This document shows, in pieces, positions 47,681-59,000 of a DNA stretch of 64,000 nucleotides; position 1 is the stretch's first letter; every line of letters begins with the position of its first letter. The notes beneath the pieces are model-generated. The model did no database searches. It was not told the DNA's origin and saw nothing but the letters and a program-made list of their open reading frames with translations. The translations under genes were made by a program, and so were the position numbers. Origin of the DNA: Odiellus spinosus (lineage: Eukaryota > Arthropoda > Arachnida > Opiliones > Phalangiidae); the NCBI GenBank assembly GCA_963920705.1, contig OY987239.1, positions 10,693,504-10,757,503 on the forward strand, read 5' to 3'.

Positions 47681-47911
47681 GGTAAAATATACCTTTACAT
47701 TACATTATAACTCTCCTAAATTTCAAGGGCATTTTTTCTTCAATCTTTTTAATAGAATATACGTGAGAAATTACTCCGGAAATTCTTTGAAGGCCGACTC
47801 TTAAAATTTAATTTAATTTAAGCTAAATTACGAGAAAAAAAATGGAACAGCTTTTGAATTTGTTATTTCCAGATAAATATAAGAATATTTTTACATATTT
47901 TAAGTCCCAAT

Positions 47912-48360
47912 CAGGGGGGGAAATCGGACAAGTGTCCAGTGACCCCCTCTCAAAAATAAATATAAGATATTTGGATAATTTTTCGGACAATGTCCAGTGA
48001 CTGAAGTTTATTTCCATCCCTTATCCAAATATTCTTGGGTCAATAAATGGGTTCCTTCTGGTCCTATCATAATTATTCGTTGCCTACGTTGTAAAAGAGT
48101 AGGCAGGCATAGAATATTATCTAACCCGGTGTTATCAGACGACGCATATTCCATAATTAGGACGGAAATAAGCACCGGCCATCGAAACGTCCGATAAAAT
48201 AAAAAACATTTCCGGTTATGTTTTTCATTTATGGGGGAAATCACTTGATACTGCTCAATAAGTAAAGTTCATTACTTTCATATGAGTCAGGACACTGGGC
48301 AATGTCATGATTATTTTCAAAATATCCGATAACAGTGCAGGGATTACTGGACAATTTGAA
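47912..48360. repeat. Family F fragments
   Basis: Single arms with GTGTCCAGTGACCCCCTCTC, TCGGACAATGTCCAGTGAC and TTATTTCCATCCC (47912-48020), and further diverged pieces to 48360 (ACGGAAATAAGCACCGG, TCCGATAA). The arrangement resembles a degenerate foldback. Confidence 0.6.
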
Positions 48361-48599
48361 ACAGAGTAATCGCGAGGCTGATTATTACTCAAGAATAATA
48401 TTTCCTTCATACTTCATTATGGATCATCATCCTTATCTTATTGAAGTAATTACCCATAGCATACGTGGATATGTCACTTACGCTGATAGTGATAACTCCA
48501 AGCGTGGTTAAAGTGACTCCTAATTAAATCCAGTTCCGAAAGTGGGTGTGAAGGCGTGTTATTTCTATCCCCCGTTTGCGAGCCCTTCTTTGTTTCCCT

Positions 48600-48692
48600 C
48601 TTATCTCTGGTCGCCCCCTAACTTCCTCTCCAAACTTGCCACGCATGCGCTTATTTGCAAATACCATTCCGATTAAATACACGAAGGCCGTG
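48600..48692 (+). promoter_or_regulatory. Candidate promoter / untranslated first exon of the myosin IX gene
   Basis: CpG-richer DNA holds ACGCATGCGC (48641-48650, similar to NRF-1/EWG sites) next to the palindrome ATTTGCAAAT (48653-48662). A donor-like CCGT|GTAAGG follows at 48692. The acceptor TTTCAG at 49121-49126 would close the intron. This is inference from motifs and position only. Confidence 0.35.
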
Positions 48693-49135
48693 TAAGGTGG
48701 CTTGGAATAGTAATATCAAAACTCAGGATTTAATTATTAAAGTTTTTCCGAGATTAATAAAATCTAAACAACGGGAAATATTAAAAATTAAGCTATTTTG
48801 TAACTCTTTTAAATGAAGTGTTTCGATTTACGGCTTTATGTACGTAAGTAAATTTTCATTGAACTGTTTCGAATAGGCCTAGTCCTATATGTGTCATGGA
48901 GGGTTTTTTGGCTTTTTAAGGCTAAAAAGTGGGTTGGGCTTTTTTTTGGCAAAGAAATGGTGTAACCCGGGTCTGTATAATTTTGTTGCTTGATTAATTA
49001 AAGTTATTTATGTGTACTCTTAACGTAGATCAATTTAGATACTAGCGGAAACGATTGTTTAATAATGTTGATGACATGTCAAAGCGGAGATAACATATTT
49101 TTTTTTTTTTTTGGGTTTTGTTTCAGGCTCACACT

Positions 49136-49210
49136 ATGAAAGCCCTCAAAGGCCCAAAGATCTCATTACTCGGGAGTATTAAACCGCCGCTCCCGCTTTG
49201 TTTGGTGTGA
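49136..49210 (+). CDS. Upstream open reading frame in myosin IX 5' leader (24 codons)
   Basis: An ATG right after the 49126 acceptor opens a 24-codon frame (MKALKGPKISLLGS...). It stops at TGA 49208-49210, five bases before the main ATG at 49216. It is in a different frame. If included in the mRNA it should lower initiation at the main start or act through reinitiation. Confidence 0.45.
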   Translation: MKALKGPKISLLGSIKPPLPLCLV

Positions 49211-49215
49211 CTGGA

Positions 49216-50052
49216 ATGGCCTGTGGACGATATGTTTTACAAGTGCACGTTGGTGCCTTCAGCACCCTTTACGAAGCGTTATCGATCGAAGCGAGCAAGG
49301 AAACATCGGCGCTTGAAATAGTTTCTTGCGTGGTTGATAAGCTACAATTAGACCAACCGCACAATTACGAGCTAGCCGAAGTTATAGGAGATTCGAGCGG
49401 TCAAGATTGCAAGGAGAGAAGAATCGGGCCTCACGAATATCCCGCAGCCTTGCAACTTCTTTGGCCCAGACACGTCACGGTGCCTAATAGCAAAACTGGT
49501 GAAGTATTTCAAGCGCCACAATACAGGTTTTGCTTAAGAGATAAACAAGGAGAAACTGCCAATAAAGGACAACCATGGCCGGAAAACGCGGACCCCCAAT
49601 TAATACGGGATTACTTTTTACGATTTTTGTATCAACCGCGGGAGAAAGAATACACGGATTTATGCCAACTTCCGGATCTTACGGAACAAACTCTGTTAGA
49701 GAACTTGAAATCCAGGTTCGAAAAGGGTCACATATACACGTACGTCGGGTCCATCTTAATCGCGGTAAATCCTTTTCGATTCTACCCCATTTACAACCCA
49801 AAATACGTCAAGCTGTACCAGAACCGGCGGTTAGGAGAGTTGCCCCCTCATATCTTTGCCATAGCCGACGCCGCGTATCAAGCCATGTTACGAGAAAAGA
49901 AAAATCAGTGCATCGTGATATCGGGAGAAAGTGGTTCGGGTAAAACGGAAAGCACAAATCTTTTACTTCATCATTTGACCGCTCTTAGTCATAAAGGCGC
50001 TCATGGAAGTGGAGTCGAACAAACTATTCTTAGTGCTGGACCTGTTCTAGAG
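49216..50052 (+). CDS. Myo9: Myo9 exon 1: RA domain and start of motor
   Basis: 279 codons. Residues ~1-95 form an RA/ubiquitin-like domain ([20 protein letters not shown]). From ~150 the motor begins ([20 protein letters not shown]), with [14 protein letters not shown] and YNPKYVKLY. The P-loop GESGSGKT is at residues 237-244, followed by [14 protein letters not shown], all typical of class IX. The donor GTAGGT follows GPVLE at 50052. Confidence 0.95.
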
Positions 50053-53000
50053 GTAGGTTATTCATTTATCCTATTTCTCTTAAAAGTACGGATGAAATAT
50101 GGCCTTTTATATTAAATTAATATTTGATTAAGACCCTTATTTTGGTTTTCAAGCGAATATCCGATATTTGGTATTAAAACTATATGGTTTGAAAAATACA
50201 ATTTGTTTCAATATTTGGTTTGAAAACTGCTTTTCGTTTCAAAATTTGGTTTAAAAACTTTCTTGCTATATCAGTTTTGAAAACTGTTTCGAAATTTAGC
50301 AAGCCATATCTTTAGTAAACTACTATATGTTTATTTTTGATACTTTGTTAGCAATACATAGTTTTCACTAAAGGGGGTAAGTGCCGTTCCCCCCATGTTG
50401 CCAACCACTTGTGAGTGCAGAGGGAAAGGCTAGAGTTCAGTTTTGAAACTAATCTGTTCTGAACTGCACTCACAAGCTCCTGGCAACCTGGGAATGAAAG
50501 CAAAGCTGGGTAAGAGGGGTGGAATTATCTTTTGCCCCTTTACTGAAAACTATGTATTAAACTCAGTCACCCGATTCAGGCCATGACAAATTTATCTCGC
50601 GTCAAAGCTAATGAATTTAACACTCAGAAATTTAAAAATTTAAATCAAATTTGATCTAAAATAATCCAAATTGGAAAATTCCAACAAAATTCTACCAAAT
50701 GTCAACAAAAGTCAAGTCATTTAAAATTTTGGTACTCTTTTGTTGAATTTGGATTATTTTATTTGGTCTATTTGGTTGAATTCTGTCGGTATTTACCAAT
50801 TTGGACCATTTTTGACCAAAATAGAACATTTTTCCTCGTTAGAAAACCCAATTTCTATGAGAGTGAAAGCCGCGTTCACAGTAGAGACTTTGAAACTGAT
50901 TTGAACCGGTTTGAAAAGGTCAAATAATAGAATATCGTGGTCTCCCGTGTAGATCTTTGACCAAGAAATAGAAGTAATTTCTTGAATAGTCGATTTGATC
51001 CTTGAAAACGGTTTCAAAGTGTCAAGTGTGAACGTAGTAAAACAGCCTCAGGAATTGGCGCAAGATAAATTTGACAAGGTTCAACACGAGTCTACTTTTA
51101 AAAGTTAAGTCTGTAAATTATCATAATTATTTTAGGCTTTCGGTAATGCCAAAACTAAACACAACAACAACTCTAGTAGATTTGGTAAATTTATTCAAGT
51201 AAACTACAAGGAAAATGGCGTTGTACACGGGTAATTATTTTGTTAAACTAAATAATAATCTAAATTTCCTTTAATCGATGGTCGCACGCTTTTAATTTCA
51301 GCGCTATTGTCCAGAATTATTTGTTGGAAAAGTCTCGTATTGTGTGCCAAGCTCGTAACGAGCGCAATTATCACGTGTTTTACTATCTATTGGCTGGAGC
51401 TTCGGAAACTGAACAATCCCAGCTTCATTTATCAAAACCCGAAGCGTATTATTACCTTAATCAGGTATTTCTTTGCGTATATATTAAATTGAAGTCACGG
51501 GTTGGTTAATATGAATTTTTCTAACGCAATCTTCTTTATATTAATAAACAGAGCCAATGTTACGTTCTCGATGGTGTTGACGAAGTTTACGAATACTCTA
51601 GGCTTAAACAATCGATGGAAATGGTTGGATTTAGTACTGATAAGCAAATGAAGTATGTTTACGCGATAATATTGATAAGAGTAACGCTAATATTTTCGTT
51701 TTTTTCTTCCTTCAAGGCTCTTGAGTATTTTATCAGCCGTTTTGCATCTGGGAAATGTAGAGTTTAGCAAAGTAAGCTATTTTTTTTTAACTAAAGTTCA
51801 AAACTAATGATTGTCTTGAATGGGTAAACGATATTGAGGTTATCGACTTTATGTATTTAAAAACTGATCTTTCCTGATACTGATATAATTTCTGAGAGGA
51901 GATAGATGGCGTTTGAAACGCTTATTTCAAATTGACCTTGATATGGGTGTCAATTTGACCTTGATATCGGTGTTAATTTGTCCTTGATATCGGTGTCAAT
52001 TTGACCTTGATATCGGTGTCAATTTGACCTTGATATTGGTGTCAATTTAACCTTGATATTGGTGTCAATTTAACCTTGATATTGGTGTCAATTTAACCTT
52101 GATATTGGTGTCAATTTTACCTCGATATCGGTATCAATTTGACCTCAATATCTGTATCAATTTGACCTCAATATCGGTATCAATTTGACCTCAATATCGG
52201 TGTCAATTTGACCTTAATATCGGTGTCAATTTGACCTCAATATCGGTGTCAATTTGACCTTGATATCGGTGTCAATTTGACCTTGATATCGGTGTCAATT
52301 TGACCTTGATATTGGTGTCAATTTGACCTTGATATTGGTGTCAATTTTCCCTCGATATTGGTGTCAATTTGACCTCAAAATTGGTATCAATTTGACCTCA
52401 ATATTGGTATCAATTTGACCTCAATATTGGTATCAATTTGACCTCAATATTGGTATCAATTTGACCTCAATATTGGTATCAATTTGACCTTGATATCAGT
52501 GTTAATTTGACCTCAATATCGGTGTCAATTTGACCTCAATATCGGTGTCAATTTGACCTCAATATCGGTGTCAATTTGACCTCAATATCGGTGTCAATTT
52601 GACCTCAATATCTGTGTCAATTTGACCTCAATATCTGTGTCAATTTGATCCCAATATCGGTGTCAATTTGATCCCAATATCGGTGTCAATTTGATCCCAA
52701 TATCGGTGTCAATTTGATCCCAATATCGGTGTCAATTTGATCCCAATATCGGTATCAATATGACCTCAATATCTGTATCAATTTAACTTTGATATCTGGG
52801 TCAATATGACCTTTATATCTATATCAATATAACCTCATTATCAGTCAATTTCCTCTTGATATCGGTGTCAATTTGATACAACCCGATATCACTCTACACT
52901 ATATTTCGAATTTTGATCTCCCTGTGGTAACAGAAATCAACGCATCACTCTGACGAAGCTGTAACTGTTAAAAATCCTGAAGTAGTTTCGCTTATATCGA

Positions 53001-56000
53001 ATCTACTGGGTGTTAAAGAAGAAACTCTTAGCACCGCTTTAACGTGCAAGAGAGCGAAAGCCAGGGGAGAAACGTTGGTGATTAATTACAAAATGCCGGA
53101 AGCGGTCGCTACCAGAGACGCTTTGGCCAAAGGACTTTACGGGGCTTTGTTCGATTGGATCGTAACTCAAGTTAATCGAGCTTTACTCTTTAAAAGAGAC
53201 TCTAAAGAACACAAAGGAAATAGTATCGGTGTCCTCGATATATTTGGATTCGAAGACTTCGGAGATCACAATAGTTTCGAACAGTTTTGTATTAATATCG
53301 CCAACGAACGGCTTCACTATTACTTTAACCAACACGTCTTCAAGTACGAACAGGAAGAGTATCAACGAGAAGGTATTCAATGGAAAAACGTTGAGTTCAT
53401 CGATAACACCGCTTGTTTAGAACTTATCGAAGGCCGGCCGTACGGTTTACTTTGTTTGCTCGACGATCAGTGTAGTTTTCCAGGCGCTTCGAACGCTACG
53501 CTTCTTCACAAATTTGAGCAACATCAAAAAGCTAACGACTATTACGAGATGCCGCATAAAAGGGAAAATGCTTTCTTGGTTAAACATTACGCGGGAATCG
53601 TCAAGTATCAAATCAAGGTATGACACCTTTTTATATTTATTTAAAAGGAGCCACAAATGATCAATTTGTACAAATCTAATTTCGAATTTTTGATAATCTT
53701 GACTAAGGCTTAGTCCAATTTCAAAAAAACTTCATCTAGGCTTAGTCGAATTTCCAAAAACTTGACCAATGCTTAAAATTAGAAAACCTCAACCAAGGCT
53801 TAAACTAATTTCGTAAACCCTGACCAAGGCTTAAACCAGTGGTGAACGATTCGCGAGTGACTGTACAACCAAGCCTGATCATTCGCGGATTTTCCCACCT
53901 CTAGCTTAAACTAATTTCGAAAACTTGACCAAGGCTTAAACCAAATTCAAAAATCTTAACCAAGGCTTAAACCAAAATTCAAAAATCTTCACCAAGGCTT
54001 AAACCAAATTCAAAAATCATGACCAAGGCTTAAACCAAATTCAAAAATCATGACCAAGGCTTAAACCAAATTCAAAAATCATGACCAAGGCTTAAACCAA
54101 ATTCAAAAATCATGACCAAGGCTTAAACCAAATTCAAAAATCATGACCAAGGCTTAAACCAAATTCAAAAATCATGACCAAGGCTTAAACCAAATTCAAA
54201 AATCATGACCAAGGCTTAAACCAAATTCAAAAATCATGACCAAGGCTTAAACCAAATTCAAAAATCATGACCAAGGCTTAAACCAAATTCAAAAATCATG
54301 ACCAAGGCTTAAACCAAATTCAAAAATCATGACCAAGGCTTAAACCAAATTCAAAAATCATGACCAAGGCTTAAACCAAATTCAAAAATCATGACCAAGG
54401 CTTAAACCAAATTCAAAAATCTTGACCAAGACTTAAACCAAATTCAAAAATCTTGACCAAGACTTAAACCAAATTCAAAAATCATGACCAAGGCTTAATC
54501 TAGTTTGGAAAAACTCAACCAAGGCTTAGTCTAATTTCAAAAAACTCTTATTGATCCCAATACAAAAAATATTCATGGATCCTTAAGCGGTGAAGGTAAA
54601 AATTGATTCTAATCAAGAAATCTAACCTTGATTTGATTTGTAAGGGTCTGGACCATACCTTACATTCAATTCTATCGCGTAAGAGTTATTGGTTTACTTT
54701 AATTGTAGGATTTTCGAGAAAAGAATGTAGATCTAATGAGACCTGACATAGTTACGTTGCTTAAGAGTAGCAGTCTCGCTCTTGTTCGGGAGCTGGTTGG
54801 AGGGGACCCAGTGGCCCTCTTTAGGTGGGCAACCCTTAGAGCGTTCTTCAGAGCATTCCACGTTTTTGTCAAAATTGGTAGAAACCATAAAATTTCCGAA
54901 GGAAAGAAAGAATCAAGTCGAAAACTTCCGCAAAGAAGAAAGTCTTCGGAAAATGTTTCATGGTTGGTAGTAATACGATGAAAGTTTAAATTAATTAAGA
55001 AAATTATCTTAATTAGTTTTAATTTATAGCAAAATGTGTAAAGTGTCTTGCGCGAGATGTATTCAAAATCGCAAACCGTTATCTTCGGTTCAAGGGAAAG
55101 GGAAACAAGCGAGTAAGGCAAATTGCGTTATCGGATGCGGTCATTGTTGTCCCATTCATAATAACATTCTTAACGACGGCGATGCTAAAGTTATGGAGAG
55201 GGCCAATGAAATTCTTCTGTAAGATTTTAATTTTAAGCTCTAGGTTTTGTTCGAAGGATTAACGTTTTTAAAATTAGTAAAAGGAAACCTTCGAAACCAC
55301 CGAAGAACAAGAAAATTATCAAAGAGCTTCAATTTGTCAAAACTATGATTGGGCGAACTTATTCCGTACCTCAAAGGGCAACGAGAAAGCAACCTTCTAC
55401 AGTTAGTGCGCAGTTTCAATCATCACTTAATCAATTGATGGAAGCCTTGAATCATGCGAATCCCTTTTTTGTTCGATGCATCAAGTCTAATTCAGAAAAG
55501 GTTCGTAATACATAATTTTCAAATATTGCATGGGCCAAGATTGTGATTCAGTCAAATCACACAAAAATTACATTAAAATCAGTGAAATCGTACTGAAATC
55601 ACTAAAATTGTGCTTGAATCGCTAAAAAATTGCTTTAATTGCTTAGATTATAATTGAAACATTAAAATTATGCTTGAATCATTAAAATTATGCTTGAATC
55701 ATTAAAATTATGCTTGAATCATTAAAATTATGCTTGAATCATTAAAATTATGCTTGAATCATTAAAATTATGCTTGTATCATTAAAATTATGCTGGATTG
55801 CTTAAAATTAGGCTCGTATCCTTAAAATTAGGCTCGAATCCTTAAAATTAGGCTCGAATCCCTTAAATTAGGCTGGAATCCTTTAAATTAGGCTGGAATC
55901 CTTAAAATTAGGCTCGAATCCTTAAAATTAGGCTCGAATCCTTAAAATTAGGCTCGAATCCTTAAAATTAGGCTCGAATCCTTAAAATTAGGCTCGAATC

Positions 56001-59000
56001 CTTAAAATTAGCCTCGAATCCTTAAAATTAGCCTCGAATTCCTTAAAATTAGGCTCGAATTCTTTAAAATTAGGCTCGAATTCTTTAAAATTAGGCTCGA
56101 ATTCTTAAAATTAGGCTCGAATTCTTAAAATTAGGCTCGAATCCTTAAAATTAGGCTCGAATTCTTAAAATTAGGCTCGAATTCTTAAAATTAGGCTCGA
56201 ATCCTTAAAATTAGGCTCGAATTCTTAAAATTAGGCTCGAATTCTTAAAATTAGGCTCGAATCCTTAAAATTAGGCTCGAATTCTTAAACTTAGGCTCGA
56301 ATTCTTAAACTTAGGCTCGAATTCTTAAACTTAGGCTCGAATTCTTAAACTTAGGCTCGAATTCTTAAACTTAGGCTCGAATTCTTAAACTTAGGCTCGA
56401 ATTCTTAAACTTAGGCTCGAATTCTTAAACTTAGGCTCGAATTCTTAAACTTAGGCTCGAATTCTTAAACTTAGGCTCGAATTCTTAAACTTAGGCTCGA
56501 ATTCTTAAACTTAGGCTCGAATTCTTAAACTTAGGCTCGAATTCTTAAACTTAGGCTCGAATTCTTAAACTTAGGCTCGAATTCTTAAACTTAGGCTCGA
56601 ATTCTTAAACTTAGGCTCGAATTCTTAAACTTAGGCTCGAATTCTTAAACTTAGGCTCGAATTCTTAAACTTAGGCTCGAATTCTTAAACTTAGGCTCGA
56701 ATTCTTAAACTTAGGCTCGAATTCTTAAACTTAGGCTCGAATTCTTAAACTTAGGCTCGAATTCTTAAACTTAGGCTCGAATTCTTAAACTTAGGCTCGA
56801 ATTCTTAAACTTAGGCTCGAATTCTTAAACTTAGGCTCGAATTCTTAAACTTAGCCTCCAATCCTTAAACTTAGGCTCGAATCCTTAAAATTTAGGCTCG
56901 AATCCTTAAAATTTAGGCTCGAATCCTTAAAATTTAGGCTCGAATCCTTAAAATTTAGGCTCGAATCCTTAAAATTTAGGCTCGAATCCTTAAAATTTTG
57001 GCTCGAATCCTTAAAATTTTGGCTCGAATCCTTAAAATTTTGGCTCGAATCCTTAAAATTTTGGCTCGAATCCTATAAATTAGACTCGAATACTTGAAAA
57101 TAGGCTGTAAATCTCATAACGACTCATTCGTTGCACCCTTAAAATGTAGTTTAACAACCTTTTCCTAATTTTCCCTCCAGGTTCCTAATTTCTTCGACGA
57201 GAAAATAGTCCTTCAGCAGCTACGATATACGGGAATGCTCGAAACGGTTCGAATTCGTCAATCGGGCTACAGCGTGAGATTAACGTTCGAGGAATTTATC
57301 CAACAATATCGAATCCTTTTACCGAAAGGATTGTTAAGCTCTCAAGTAGACATTTGTCATTTCCTGACCAAAATGAATCTAAACCTGAATAATTATCAAA
57401 TGGGAAAATCAAAAGTGTTCCTTCGCGAGTGCGAAAAATTACGCTTAGACGAATTTCTTCATCAAACTATCATGCGACATATCGTTACGTTGCAACGATG
57501 GATTCGAACCTGGCTGGCCAGGAGACATTACAATAGGATGAAGGAAGCCGTACTCGTTATTCAACACCGCGTTAGGATTTTTCTACAAAAAAAACGGGCC
57601 AGTCGCAAAATGTCACCCGAAACAGCGGCCATTTGTATTCAAAGTCACTGGAAAGGTTACCGGACGAGGAAATGGTCGGAAAAACTCAAATCAAGTTGCG
57701 TTAATTTCCAAAACTGCTGCCGAGGTTATTTGGCTCGACAAAGGTTAGTTCACTATTTTTTTAGTTATCGAGATAAGAGTCTGTAATTTACCATACTTAT
57801 TTTTCCAAATATGATGGTAATTACTCAAATACAGTATTTTACTGACTGTAAATTACTAAATACTATGTTAATTACTTACTGATGTTCAAATACTGACTGT
57901 AATTTACCAAATACGATGGTAATTACTTACTCAGGGTTGCCACAGACCTGGAAAACCTGGCAAAGTCAGGGAATTTCATATTTGGTCTAAAAAGTCAGGG
58001 AATTTTAAAATTGTTCAAAGGTCAGGGAAAAGTCTGGGAATTTTCATATCATCATTGAAATTGCGTATTACTACTAATTTAAACCTTTAAATTGGTCAGG
58101 GAAAACCTGGGAAAGTCAGGGAATATTGTTATGAAAAATCTGTGGCAACCCTGTAATACTGATTTTCAAATACTGTATTTAGTTAATTTACCAAATCATA
58201 TGGTAATTTATTGATTGTAATTTACCAAATACAATGGTAATCACTGAATTTCAAATACCGTATTTTACTGACTGTAATTATTGAAATACTATGGTAACTT
58301 ACTGATTTTTAAGTACCGTATTTTAGTGACTGTAAATTACCAAATTATATGGTAATTAATTGATTTTAAAATACTGAATTTTACAGACTGTAATTTATAA
58401 ATTATATAGTAATTTATTGATTTTCAAATACTGTATTTTAGTTACTGTAATTTACCAAATTATACGGTAATTTATTGATTTTCAAATACTGTATTTTAAT
58501 TTCTGTAATTTACCAAATTATATGGTAATTTATTGATTTTCAAATACCGTATTTTACTGACTGTAATTTACCAAATACTATGGTAATTACTGAATTTAAA
58601 ATACTGTATTTTTTCTAATTTATTAAAATACAATGTTAGCTTATTGATTTCTAAATACTGAATTTTTCTGACTGTAATTTACCAAATATGATGGTAACTT
58701 CCTAATTTTCAAATACCGTAATTTACTTGATAAATGTACGATATGTTTCAGATTTCAAGGAATGTGGGTTCGATACAGACGCGAGAAAGTCACCACGCTA
58801 CAACAAGAGCAAACTTTAAAGCATTTCCAAGATCTCTTACATGGAAAGGGATTTTTAGCTGGAACAACATTCCCTAGAGATTTTTCCGCTAATAACCATT
58901 CCGAGGATGACCTTTCTTATCGAGATAGAGAAAGGTTTGTACTCTTTTTTTTCCTTCTTCTTAATTTACGTAACACCAGCTAAGTCATTTAAAACAAATG

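Noticed and set aside
49198-50115. Start of Myo9 at 49198 and extension past 50052
   Set aside because: 49198 is TTG, and the first in-frame ATG is 49216. Sequence after 50052 is intron, since a GTAGGT donor and the in-phase AFGNAKT exon at 51136 match the family.
55545-57115. Telomere-like TTAGGC repeats
   Set aside because: TTAGGC occurs once per 20-bp unit rather than as tandem 6-mers (or the insect TTAGG 5-mer). It is part of a longer minisatellite core.
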